Shown here in pieces: positions 43,672-52,614 of a stretch of 64,000 nt of DNA. Where the stretch lies: positions 372,001-436,000 of the forward strand of contig JADJPR010000002.1 of the NCBI GenBank assembly GCA_016713135.1, given 5' to 3'. Numbering within the stretch: the first letter of the stretch is position 1; every line of letters starts with the position of its first letter. The notes beneath the pieces are model-generated. The model saw nothing but the letters and a program-made list of their open reading frames with translations. It was not told the DNA's origin and did not search any database. The DNA is from Rhodanobacteraceae bacterium. Its GTDB lineage: Bacteria; Pseudomonadota; Gammaproteobacteria; Xanthomonadales; SZUA-5. A program made the position numbers and the translations under genes.

Positions 43672-44856
43672 CTAACTAGCCCCAAGGGCGGCACCGACCG
43701 CCGATGCAAGCCCCTGGGCAAAGCGTCTTGGGCCAAAATCATCTACGCGGGCACATGCGGCAGCCCCAAACCTGGCAAGGGCCGGACCATCGAGTTCGCC
43801 AACGCGGCACATCGCATCCGCGATTTCGCTATCACACCAGGCATTGAATGAATACCCATTCACTCCATCCTGAAGCAATTCACTCGCCGCACCAACCGAT
43901 CGCGCGACCAGCAACGGCAGCGAGCACGCCGCAGCTTCATTGACCACCAATCCCCAGGCTTCGGCTTTTGCGGGATGAATGAAAGCGCCAGCGCCGGCAT
44001 ACCATCTCGGCAGTTCCTCGTATTGCAGGAATCCCATCCAAAATACAACGTCATCCAGACCCAGGTCCGAGCAGAGGCGCCGAAGTCGAGCTTCCTCTGC
44101 CCCGGTACCCGAAATGACGAGGTTCCAGGCGTGCTTCCCCACCCGCCTTCGATAAATAGTATAGGCACGCAGCAAGCCGTCGAAGTTCTTCCGCTCCAGC
44201 AAGCGCGCACAAGCAAAGAAGTACGGACCACCTGAGCCAATTCTTCCTTGCGTTCCCATGCTTCTATGGGCCGCGGCGGAATCGCGAAAATAATCGTTAT
44301 CAACCGCGTTGTAGCCCAGGAAGATGCGATCGCGCGGAACGCCAAGCCTGGCGAGGTAGTCCGCATGCACGCGCCCTCCCACCAGCCCCGCATGAACCCT
44401 TCGCAGCAACCAACGCTTTCCAAACTCCTTCCAGGCCCAACGACGCGCGTCCTCGTGCCGGGTTTCAGACATCACGACGGCTCTCCGGCTCCTCCGCGCG
44501 GCCACCCAGTCCAGAGCCGCGCGGGCCTCGGCGACCGACCATCCGTTAATGACCACCACGTCCGTGCACAGACTGTCAAGCCACTCATGAACAGCCACCC
44601 GAATCGTGGAAGCAGGCAGATGGGCATAGTCCACACCAGGAAACAGAGTCGTAGCCCATGATGGTCGCGCCAAAGCCTCGGTTTTCCAATCATAGGCATC
44701 GCGACTGCATATCTCGGCAAGCGCGAGCCCCCAACCGTTCTGAGCAATCAAGCGCTGACCTGCGCTTGCGCGCGCCAAGTGATAGGGACCGATGCGCCCC
44801 CAGAGTAGTGCCACACGCAGACAAGGGGCACCAGCCTCATCGGCACCAGCCGTCAT
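43672..44856 (-). CDS. Glycosyltransferase family 4
   Basis: 394 residues. CLRVALLWGRIGPYHLARASAG is the acceptor loop (similar to WbnK-type GTs), VVVINGWSVAEARAAL, VVMSETRHEDARRW, FLGYNAVDNDYFR, YFFACARLLERKNFDGLLRAY, and the E-x7-E donor motif in KAEAWGLVVNEAAACSLPL. It uses a nucleotide sugar to add one residue of the repeat unit. It lies 18 bases downstream of the polymerase gene. Confidence 0.9.
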   Translation of the reverse strand: MTAGADEAGAPCLRVALLWGRIGPYHLARASAGQRLIAQNGWGLALAEICSRDAYDWKTEALARPSWATTLFPGVDYAHLPASTIRVAVHEWLDSLCTDVVVINGWSVAEARAALDWVAARRSRRAVVMSETRHEDARRWAWKEFGKRWLLRRVHAGLVGGRVHADYLARLGVPRDRIFLGYNAVDNDYFRDSAAAHRSMGTQGRIGSGGPYFFACARLLERKNFDGLLRAYTIYRRRVGKHAWNLVISGTGAEEARLRRLCSDLGLDDVVFWMGFLQYEELPRWYAGAGAFIHPAKAEAWGLVVNEAAACSLPLLVARSVGAASELLQDGVNGYSFNAWCDSEIADAMCRVGELDGPALARFGAAACARVDDFGPRRFAQGLASAVGAALGAS

Positions 44857-44874
44857 GACCCAAACGCGCTTCTT

Positions 44875-46266
44875 TCAAACACCACCGGGCGCCCGCTTCC
44901 CGCGAGTAGCGAGCTCTTCTTGGCTACGATTTTTCTGTCGAATATCACGCCCAATGAACCAACGCCACGCCACGAAGGTTCCGACGGCCATCACCAGAAA
45001 GCGCTGATACCAGGCCGAGAAGGACTGGGTCGGAAGATATATGCAAAGACCGAGCGCGCCCAGAAAGATCACCGTCCATACCTGACCAATGGTCCGATGC
45101 TTGAACCATAGCCACCGCAGGAAGCGACCAAGCAGAAATACGAAGAACAGGGCAAACCACCACCATTCAGAATACAAATCGGAGAGCACGCCGATCGAAT
45201 GACCCGCGGGCAAAGGAAAGCCAAGCGCAACCACTTGCTCGTACTCCTCAAAGCCGGTGGGATTCCCTCCCGTCTTCCAGTAAGCTCCAACGTCCTCATA
45301 TTTTGTCGGCCAAAGTTGACGCGGAATCGGGCGAATGAGCAGATCAACCCACCAGCGCTTACCCCAGAAAAACGCATTGTAGTATTCGGTAATCAACGCG
45401 CTTCCAACTCCGCTCACATAATCATTCTGGGACAACTGCCCGGTATCTGGCAAGAGTGTCGACGTAAGCCCGACTCTGGTCGGCCCCCCCCCCTCGTCAG
45501 CAAACCAGGACTGCCGGTTCGTCCACAGAAAAATGACCGAGAGGAGAATGACACTGATCGCAAGCCCGGTGCGCAAGAGCCCGGGCGCTCGACCCCTCGA
45601 AACGACCCAGGAGACGAACAACGTAGCCAGAGAAATAAACAACGGTCCGCGACGGACACCCAAGGTGCCCTGAAGTAAATTTGGACTCAGCATGACCACC
45701 ACGACACACCAATCGACTGCGCGAAAACCACGTCCCTGTCGCGCAAGGGAATAAATAAGCGCAGCCGGGTACGACAGCAGGTAGGCTTCACCGACGTAAC
45801 CGCTGGCGGCCCGCCCGCCACCCTTGTATACCGAATATGCGGCTTCAAACCCGCCAACGTTGAAGATCGATGTCAGGTAGCTGAGGATTGCCACCGAGCC
45901 CAGAACGACGGACAGCCGCACGAGCCTGCGGCGGGTCCTATCGACCGAAACAGTTGCCGCCAAAGAGCGCCACGGACTCAATTCCTTTGGAGATGCCAGT
46001 CGCCGGCCCCGCGTCCAGACCATACCAATCATCATGCACACCAGTGCCGCGCAATAGTATGCTTGCACGCGGTTCAAGGACCCTTCCCCCAGCAGGCTTG
46101 TCAGGTCACCATTACGGTCAAGCAGCAGCGGCCAGAAGCAATACCCGGCGAGCATCAGCGGCGCAGTAAAGACGGCAGGATGAAACGCGTCGCGGTATCG
46201 CGCATAAGCGATTATTGCCGCCAGCGCAACCACAAAACCACTGCAAAGTGCCAGATAGGTGAACAA
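44875..46266 (-). CDS. Wzy-like oligosaccharide repeat unit polymerase
   Basis: 463 residues with about twelve hydrophobic segments (for example YLALCSGFVVALAAIIAYA, LVCMMIGMVW, FALFFVFLLGRFLRWLW) and a large periplasmic loop with SWFADEGG and QLWPTKYEDVGAYW, as in O-antigen polymerases (OAP/EpsG/Wzy group). It should join undecaprenyl-linked units on the periplasmic side. The coding strand has a run of ten G (45484-45493) in the second half, just before a conserved-looking loop; one base gained or lost would truncate the protein. No flippase (Wzx) gene is visible in the window. Confidence 0.85.
   Translation of the reverse strand: MFTYLALCSGFVVALAAIIAYARYRDAFHPAVFTAPLMLAGYCFWPLLLDRNGDLTSLLGEGSLNRVQAYYCAALVCMMIGMVWTRGRRLASPKELSPWRSLAATVSVDRTRRRLVRLSVVLGSVAILSYLTSIFNVGGFEAAYSVYKGGGRAASGYVGEAYLLSYPAALIYSLARQGRGFRAVDWCVVVVMLSPNLLQGTLGVRRGPLFISLATLFVSWVVSRGRAPGLLRTGLAISVILLSVIFLWTNRQSWFADEGGGPTRVGLTSTLLPDTGQLSQNDYVSGVGSALITEYYNAFFWGKRWWVDLLIRPIPRQLWPTKYEDVGAYWKTGGNPTGFEEYEQVVALGFPLPAGHSIGVLSDLYSEWWWFALFFVFLLGRFLRWLWFKHRTIGQVWTVIFLGALGLCIYLPTQSFSAWYQRFLVMAVGTFVAWRWFIGRDIRQKNRSQEELATRGKRAPGGV
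45484..45493 (-). repeat. G10 homopolymer tract in the polymerase gene
   Basis: Ten G on the coding strand (C10 on plus), encoding the end of Glu plus three Gly. The frame is intact as written. Slippage here would switch the Wzy-like protein off. Confidence 0.9.
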
Positions 46267-46349
46267 GATCTACTGCAGACCGATCCCGATGGAGTGGAAG
46301 GGTAGCGCGACCCCGCGGATCAATTCACAGAAGACAACAACTCGCAACA

Positions 46350-47150
46350 TCACTCTGCAGGCTTCCTTGCCTGGACATAATAAGAGAAAGGCACCGCAGG
46401 CGACCTTGAGTCCAGCGGGAGCAACGGTAGTGCGACGAGAAAGCACGGAACACCCGCCCAAGGCCCAAAGCGCTCCTGAAGCGCTTTGGTACGCGAATTG
46501 AACCATTGTCGAATCGCGCCGCCGAAACCAAATGGCGCCTCAACCTGGAATCCGATCGGGCCCAGCAGGTCCCTGAACGCAGCCTCATTATAGCCTGCAC
46601 GTACATGTCCGCCCTTCTCCTCCAGATCCAGCGGAAAATTCGCGTTGTAAGGGTGGTCCGCATTCGGGGTGGTCAGATGCAGGTATCCCCCTGGCTTCAG
46701 CAGGGAGTAGAAGGCGGCGCATATCCCTCGATCATCGACTATATGCTCGATAACATCAGCGCAGACGATCTCATCAAACTCGCCATATCGTCGCTTGAGC
46801 CCATCCGTGTCGTACAGATTGTGATCGAGAAAGCAGATTTCCCCTTCCGAAATCCCAAGTTTCTCATTGAAGAGGCGCCGGGCACCCCGAACCTCCGATT
46901 CTTTAAGGCTCACACCAATAACGCGATAGCCGCGGCGCCAAGCCTGCAACGAAAGCATGCCGTTGCCGAACCCGGCGTCAAGCATCGTTTGAGATCGCCC
47001 TTCGCCGCCTCGGAAGTGCAATGGGACAATCCTGAATCGTTCACGCGCATGCAGGTTGACTCCCGGGAATATCCACCACTTCAGAGTATCCATGATTCTC
47101 TGACGAAGCGTGGCAACTCGCCCCTTGAACTTATTCCTTGAAGTATTCAT
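46350..47150 (-). CDS. SAM-dependent methyltransferase (UbiE/type 11-like)
   Basis: 266 residues. TMLDAGFGNGMLSLQAWRRG (SAM loop), VIGVSLKESEV, DEIVCADVIEHIVDDRGICA, LLKPGGYLHLTTPNADHPYNA and a C-terminal lid. These motifs match small-molecule or sugar O-methyltransferases in O-antigen clusters. Its ATG overlaps the stop of the GT4 gene upstream (stop 47147, ATGA overlap), and it is separated from the polymerase gene by 83 bases without a visible feature. Confidence 0.87.
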   Translation of the reverse strand: MNTSRNKFKGRVATLRQRIMDTLKWWIFPGVNLHARERFRIVPLHFRGGEGRSQTMLDAGFGNGMLSLQAWRRGYRVIGVSLKESEVRGARRLFNEKLGISEGEICFLDHNLYDTDGLKRRYGEFDEIVCADVIEHIVDDRGICAAFYSLLKPGGYLHLTTPNADHPYNANFPLDLEEKGGHVRAGYNEAAFRDLLGPIGFQVEAPFGFGGAIRQWFNSRTKALQERFGPWAGVPCFLVALPLLPLDSRSPAVPFSYYVQARKPAE

Positions 47151-48463
47151 CTATCTACCGGGTTTTGATCGACAGGTACCTTCGGGCTGGCGACAAATTC
47201 CACGCCAAGACCAAGCGCGCGTATCAGGCGCTCACCGTAGCGTGGAACGGTGAACTCGGCCGCACGCGCTCTAGCCTCGCGTCCCATAGCAGCCAGTCGC
47301 CGCCGGTCTTGCATGAGCATCATCAGTCTTTCGGCAATCACCTGAGGTGATCGAATTGGAACGACAAAACCATCCGTGCCGTCGCGCAGGATGTCGGGGG
47401 CGGCCGTGTTCTCGGTCGCGACAACAACCAAGCCCGCAGCCATCGCCTCGAGTATCACCATGCCGAAGGTGTCACTGATCGAAGGCAGAACGAGCACGTC
47501 CGCCCATCGAAACAGCTCAGGCATTTCCGAGCGAGGTACTGGTCCAAGCAATTTCATCCGCCGCTGCAGATCCTTGCGAGCAAGCATGCTCAATTCAAGG
47601 TCACCCGCGGCCTGGGCTTCCACCCTGGAGTCGTTGATCAGATCAAGTGCTTGGTTGAGGTACGCGATTCCCTTCCGCAGACCATCGCCACCCACATAGA
47701 GTACGCGAAGTGCTGTATCGGGCCGAGTAACCTGTTCTCGATACTCCTGATACAAGTGTCCTGCTACACCTAGGGGCACCACCAGCACGCGATCCGACGC
47801 AACGCCCTCTGCCTCGATCGCACGCTTGGCAAAGGTGGACCCACAAACAATTCGGTGCGCCAAGTCAAGCTCTTCACGCTGACGCAACAGATAGCCCTCG
47901 GTCATGCGATCGTCCACGGCGCGGCTGGACCAACCGGGAAACCTACGGGCCTCCTCCTGAATCAACCCAACTTCGAAGGCACGCGGGGCAGTGGCATGGT
48001 CAAGCCAGCAATGAACCCCACGATCACGCGCTGCAATGAATGTCTCCTTTGCCGCCGAGGTGAATGCATAGACGGCCGAGGTTGCGTCGTCCAACTCACG
48101 TGCGCACAATTCGGCGAAGCGTCGTCCGCCCCAAAGCCAATTCCCGGTCCGCTCTTCTGCGCTACGGGCGCGGTTCGCATACCATTTGTACTGCAAACCA
48201 AAAATCGGAAAGGTTCGAATATGACATTCCGGCAACCCAACACCCGATTGGCGATCCGCCAACCGACGAAGTTCGTCGCGTCCAAGCAGCGCACTTGTGC
48301 GGTGCAACAGGCTTCGGAGCGATTCCGAGCGTATCAGTAGATCGGTGCAGAACTTCTTCAGATAACCGTGACTGTGAAACGCGTTGGCGACGGCATAGTG
48401 CCGCCTGGCTCCCAGTTGGGTAACCAATACGCCGGAATTGTGATTCAGAGGGAGCAACGTCAC
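47147..48463 (-). CDS. Glycosyltransferase family 4
   Basis: About 438 residues from a GTG at 48463 that overlaps the preceding stop (GTGA). The N-terminal half (VLVTQLGARRHYAVANAFHSHGYL) is the acceptor domain; GGRRFAELCARELDDA and ATSAVYAFTSAAKETF follow. The donor half has VVPLGVAGHLYQEYREQV, RVLYVGGDGLRKGIAYLNQ and VLVLPSISDTFGMVILEAMAAG, a GT4 donor signature with Asp in place of the first Glu. The longer in-frame upstream extension (to 48547) is a shadow of the neighbouring gene. Confidence 0.87.
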   Translation of the reverse strand: MTLLPLNHNSGVLVTQLGARRHYAVANAFHSHGYLKKFCTDLLIRSESLRSLLHRTSALLGRDELRRLADRQSGVGLPECHIRTFPIFGLQYKWYANRARSAEERTGNWLWGGRRFAELCARELDDATSAVYAFTSAAKETFIAARDRGVHCWLDHATAPRAFEVGLIQEEARRFPGWSSRAVDDRMTEGYLLRQREELDLAHRIVCGSTFAKRAIEAEGVASDRVLVVPLGVAGHLYQEYREQVTRPDTALRVLYVGGDGLRKGIAYLNQALDLINDSRVEAQAAGDLELSMLARKDLQRRMKLLGPVPRSEMPELFRWADVLVLPSISDTFGMVILEAMAAGLVVVATENTAAPDILRDGTDGFVVPIRSPQVIAERLMMLMQDRRRLAAMGREARARAAEFTVPRYGERLIRALGLGVEFVASPKVPVDQNPVDR

Positions 48464-49575
48464 CTGTTTGAAAATTCCCGGAGTGCCTGACCCAGTCGAT
48501 CGACAGATCTCGCCCATGTGTGTTCGCGAGCCTGTCGATAGCCACAAGCCCGCATGCGACCATGAAACTCGCGATCGCTCGCGAGACGTTCGATAGAATC
48601 GCAGATACCATCAGCGTCCGCAGCTGCCACCAGAATGGCACCGTCTCCTGCAATCTCCCGGTGCGCAGGGATATCACTGGCGATCACCGGGGTACCAACT
48701 GACATTGCCTCAATCAGAGTAATGCCGAATCCTTCGTATCGAGACAACGAACATGCAAACTCCGCCGAAGCCACCAACCCCGCCAGTTGCTCATCTGACA
48801 GGCCGCGTGCGACATGAATCACGTTGGATGGCAGAGACTGCGCCGCAAACTCGGCAGATACCGGGCCAACCAAGACCAGCTTGAAATCCGGAAGGCGCAC
48901 AGACAAACGCGCCGCCATCCTCAAAAAGTGATCCCCACCCTTCTTGAATGTCAAGCCACCAACCGAAATTCCGTACCGACTATTTCCGAGACCACTGTCA
49001 ACCAAGGACCTCTCGTAGCCCCTCTGTGCATTGAAGGCTGGAGACGCGCCATTCCCAACAATCCTGATCTTCTCCTGCAGATGTCCAAAGTTCGCATTGA
49101 TTCGATCGGCTGTAAACGCAGAGACCGCAAGTATCAGGTCCGCCCTGCGTAGCGCCTTTCCAAGCAGCCAACGGATCTTGATTTTCTCTCGCCAGCGAGG
49201 GCGTTCCTGATCGAGACCCCACAAATCATGCACGGTAATGGCAAGCCTTGCACGCCCCGGCGGAATCCAAAGCTCGCGAGGGCAATACACCCAATCGCAC
49301 GAATGACTCCATCGCCGCGCGGTCGGCCAACCGATTACATTAGCAAGCGTCCGTTGCACCGGCCTGCCCAAGGGCACAACAGCCGTACTCAAGCCGCCGA
49401 GTTGCGAAGCAGACTCGTGCAAGTTTGCGGCCCCGACTGGCACCAACCATTCAAGATCGATTCCCGGTGACCGCGAGAGGCCGGACAACATATTGACTAT
49501 ATGTTTCCCAACACCGGTAACGTGGGGGTCCGAGCGCGACAACGCAGTCCATGCAGCGATCTTAATATGAGCCAC
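48460..49575 (-). CDS. Glycosyltransferase family 4
   Basis: About 371 residues from a GTG at 49575. MAHIKIAAWTALSRSDPHVTGVGKHIVN is the acceptor loop, then ARLAITVHDLWGLDQERPRW, ADLILAVSAFTADRI, RIVGNGASPAFN, GISVGGLTFKKGGDHFLRMA and SLSRYEGFGITLIEAMSVGTP (E-x7-E). It resembles mannosyl/rhamnosyl transferases of the WbaZ/MtfB group. Start and stop overlap the neighbouring genes, so it is part of a coupled set. Confidence 0.88.
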   Translation of the reverse strand: MAHIKIAAWTALSRSDPHVTGVGKHIVNMLSGLSRSPGIDLEWLVPVGAANLHESASQLGGLSTAVVPLGRPVQRTLANVIGWPTARRWSHSCDWVYCPRELWIPPGRARLAITVHDLWGLDQERPRWREKIKIRWLLGKALRRADLILAVSAFTADRINANFGHLQEKIRIVGNGASPAFNAQRGYERSLVDSGLGNSRYGISVGGLTFKKGGDHFLRMAARLSVRLPDFKLVLVGPVSAEFAAQSLPSNVIHVARGLSDEQLAGLVASAEFACSLSRYEGFGITLIEAMSVGTPVIASDIPAHREIAGDGAILVAAADADGICDSIERLASDREFHGRMRACGYRQAREHTWARSVDRLGQALREFSNR

Positions 49576-50746
49576 CTGACCGATGATCACGAGGCTCCGT
49601 GAGCTCCCGATATACAGATTGAACGCGCCTACCGAAACAATCCAGTGAAAATTCGGCGCAGACCCGAGCGCGTGCTGCCAACCCCATTTCCAACCGGAGC
49701 CCTTTGTTTCCAATCAAGGTTGCAAGTGCATCCGCCAGTGCAGCTGGATCTCCGCTCCTGATCAGATATCCTTCGATCCCGTCCCTCAGCACTTCACGTG
49801 TGCCGCCGACATCCGTCGCAACTGCGGCAAGTCCAGAAGCCAGTGCCTCCAGGAGACCAAGAGGCAATCCCTCGGTCTCGGACGGTTGAATGTAGATGTC
49901 CGCATCCGCGTAGAAGCCATGCATGTCTTCGACATGACCGCAAAATTGCAGCCGTGCATCCAGCGCCAACTCAGCCACTCGCCTTTGCAGGCTTCCCAAG
50001 AGCGGACCGCTCCCCGCAACACGACACACAAAATCGACCCGGGTCTCGGACAATCTCGCGAGGGCCATCAACAGCACTTCCAGACCCTTTTTGGGGGCAA
50101 GCCTTGCTGCGACAGCCAAAACCACTGGGCCGTTACGCACCTGGTCGCCGCGATTGCAGCCAAACCGAGCAACGTCGATACCATTCAGCACCGGCACCGG
50201 CGCGTATTCGCCCGCCAACGGTAACTCAGCTTGCCAATGATCGGCAACCGCCCGGGACACAGCGATGACTCGAGTGCCAGAACGCTTGAACAGGCGACGC
50301 GTCAACCAGCGTTTCAGCGCACTCTTCACCGAACCTGATTTGAGCCAATCCGCCATCAAGTGCAGATGGACGCAGTGACGGCTCGATCTCCCGATACGAG
50401 CCAGTGCAACAATGCAGTCAGCATCCCAGCCGTGGCTATGCAGCACCCGCGGCCATCCGAACTCATCCAGTTTCTTGCGCAGGCGCCACGCTGCGGCAAG
50501 TATGGAACTTGGACGGTTGTAGCGTCCGTCGTACTGGATCACCAGGTCAGCGTGGTGCGCCATATTCGGATCCGAGTCTCCAAGTGCAATCAGCTCGTTA
50601 CACGGCTGACCGTTTCTCCTCGACCAATCACGAATGTCAATTGCAACTCGCTGCCCGCCTCCGTACATTCGTCCCGATATCACCTGAAACGTTTCCGAAC
50701 GTTGTGTCTCCGGATTCTCACGACCAGCTTGCCCAGATCGGTTCAT
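49562..50746 (-). CDS. Glycosyltransferase family 4
   Basis: 394 residues. ETFQVISGRMYGGGQRVAIDI is the acceptor glycine loop, PRVLHSHGWDADCIVALARIG, VIAVSRAVADHW, VPVLNGIDVARFG, VVLAVAARLAPKKGLEVLLMAL and PSETEGLPLGLLEALASGLA (E-x7-E). The ATG overlaps the restored galE stop by 4 bases (ATGA), which supports galE being read to 50743. Confidence 0.9.
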   Translation of the reverse strand: MNRSGQAGRENPETQRSETFQVISGRMYGGGQRVAIDIRDWSRRNGQPCNELIALGDSDPNMAHHADLVIQYDGRYNRPSSILAAAWRLRKKLDEFGWPRVLHSHGWDADCIVALARIGRSSRHCVHLHLMADWLKSGSVKSALKRWLTRRLFKRSGTRVIAVSRAVADHWQAELPLAGEYAPVPVLNGIDVARFGCNRGDQVRNGPVVLAVAARLAPKKGLEVLLMALARLSETRVDFVCRVAGSGPLLGSLQRRVAELALDARLQFCGHVEDMHGFYADADIYIQPSETEGLPLGLLEALASGLAAVATDVGGTREVLRDGIEGYLIRSGDPAALADALATLIGNKGLRLEMGLAARARVCAEFSLDCFGRRVQSVYRELTEPRDHRSGGSY

Positions 50747-51770
50747 CCCTCACTGAGCGAAACTGTGCGGCGAGACCGGTGGAGGTACCAGCGCAGTGTG
50801 TCCTCAAGCATTTGTCGCACGGTACCGTGAGCCTCAAGCTGGCCAAACTTGTCCCGGAAACGTCGAGGATTAGAAATCACACACGCAGCATCACCGGGAC
50901 GCCTGGCGACCAAGCGGACGGGCAGTCGACGACCGGACAAGGACTCAGCTGCATTGACCACCGTGCGAACCGATACGCCTCGACCATAACCGAAATTGAG
51001 CAAGACCGATTCACCACCCAAGGCCAGGTGATCGATCAACTTGAGGTGCGCATCCACCAGATCGCAAATATGGACGAAGTCGCGAACACAGGTTCCATCC
51101 TCTGTTGGATAATCATCACCGTAAAGCGTGAATTCAGTTCGGTCGCCGGCAAGCACCGCGCAAACACTGTTGAAGAGGTTTGGAGCAACCGCCACCGCAG
51201 GAGGACCAAAGCGACCGGCCGGGTCGGCGCCAGCAACATTGAAATAGCGCATAATGCCAAGCCGAATTCCCGCGGCGCCGAGCACATCCTGGAGCACCCG
51301 TTCCGCCATCGCTTTCGAGCAGCCATATGGGTTGATGGGGTTCAATGGATGATCCTCATCAACCAAGGCGGTACGTGGTTCTCCGTAGACCGCCGCCGTC
51401 GACGAAAATAGTACAGCCGGAATCTTGGCCTCGATACACGCCTCAGCCAAACCAAGTGAATTTGATACGTTGTTGCAGTAGTACCGCCCTGGAGATGCCA
51501 CCGACTCTGGCACGGAGATACTTGCCGCCATGTGTATGACCAGATCTATACCACTGCGAAGGACTTCGCCTATGCCGTCGAGATCAGCAACATCGAGCAC
51601 GCGTAATTCCGCCCCCGGACATTCTCCGCCAATCCGGTGCTGAGATTATCCACGACGACGACATCCACGCCCTGATCAACTAAAGCAGCGACCAAGTGAC
51701 TTCCGATATAGCCGGCACCCCCTGCAACGAGAATCCGACGCCGATCCCGAGGCGCTGAGGTCCTTGTCAA
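50743..51770 (-). pseudogene. galE: UDP-glucose 4-epimerase, frame-broken
   Basis: The N-terminal part RRILVAGGAGYIGSHLVAALV (NAD site) and VVVVDNLSTGLAENVRG is read from a TTG at 51770 (GGAGG 7 bases upstream). At about 51610-51620, in CCGGGGGCGG, one G appears missing; the rest continues in another frame: RVLDVADLDGIGEVL, DLVIHMAASISVPESV, FSSTAAVYGEP, INPYGCSKAMAERVL (Y-x3-K) and IMRYFNVAGADPAGRFGPP, GDDYPTEDGTCVRDFVHICDL. The whole matches GalE-type SDR epimerases (UDP-Glc/UDP-Gal, also UDP-GlcNAc/UDP-GalNAc). The 4-base overlap with the following gene supports the end. It may be a homopolymer error. Confidence 0.85.
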
Positions 51771-51810
51771 TTCATTGCCTCCGAAACGGAAGGCCTCGGC
51801 TCGCCCATTG

Positions 51811-52614
51811 TCAGACCGGATGCGCATACCAGGTCGAAACGGGACGCCCGGGCGCGTCAACACATGCATAGCGGTACCCAACCGCATCCAGGAATCGAAG
51901 CACATCATCCGGGCCCGAACCGAGGGCCCTCAGACCAGGAATGTTCATTTCGAAGTAGATGTTTCGAACCCTCTTCGCCCGAAGCAAACCCTCTGCTCCC
52001 TGAAGAACAAGAAAGTCGGCACCCTCGGTATCAATCTTGAGAAGATCAATCGTCTCCGAACCGTCGAACTGGCCGTCGAGCGTAACTGCCTCAACCTCTG
52101 TTGTTCGCGAAGCGTCCGTCACCGCTATACTGCCCCATCCGGTCTGAGCGTCCGGCCCGGAATCGAAACTGACTATTCCCGTGCGGTTGCTGCAAGCCTT
52201 CGCATGGACTGAACAGCTCTCTGCAAACGAGTTTTGCTCCAGATTCTTGCGCAGCAGTTGCAGATTCCGCCCCCCCGGCTCAAACGCAACCGCACGGTTG
52301 CCGGGGTTTGCGGCAAGCCAGATTAGAGTGAAGTAACCCATGTTTGCGCCGACGTCGACGAGGAGCTTTCCATCTCCCGCGGCACCCAGTGACCTCACGC
52401 GACGCGACAGCCACGGCTCGAAGACTCCGAGGAAAGCAACGCACTGACTTATATAATCGCTGACGACAAGGTCATACATCGATACTCCGTCCGCGTAGCT
52501 TAGGGCTGCCTTGTCAAAGAGTGGCTCATAACCGCTCCTACCGCGATAAAACCTGTACCAAAGGCGACCGCGCAAAACCTCTGGTGCAAAGCGAAGAATC
52601 CACGGACGGTTCAT
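51811..52614 (-). CDS. FkbM-family methyltransferase
   Basis: 267 residues from the ATG at 52614, which overlaps the GT4 stop (ATGA). LLVDVGANMGYFTLIWLAANPG (SAM motif), RAVAFEPGGRNLQLLRKNLEQN, IDLLKIDTEGADFLVLQGAEG (FkbM signature) and NIYFEMNIPGL. It likely O-methylates a sugar of the repeat unit. It is only distantly similar to the FkbM protein encoded at 40738-41553. Confidence 0.88.
   Translation of the reverse strand: MNRPWILRFAPEVLRGRLWYRFYRGRSGYEPLFDKAALSYADGVSMYDLVVSDYISQCVAFLGVFEPWLSRRVRSLGAAGDGKLLVDVGANMGYFTLIWLAANPGNRAVAFEPGGRNLQLLRKNLEQNSFAESCSVHAKACSNRTGIVSFDSGPDAQTGWGSIAVTDASRTTEVEAVTLDGQFDGSETIDLLKIDTEGADFLVLQGAEGLLRAKRVRNIYFEMNIPGLRALGSGPDDVLRFLDAVGYRYACVDAPGRPVSTWYAHPV

Noticed and set aside
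51570..51908. Short separate NAD-binding protein
   Set aside because: It is the N-terminal part of GalE read before a missing G; the rest continues in another frame.
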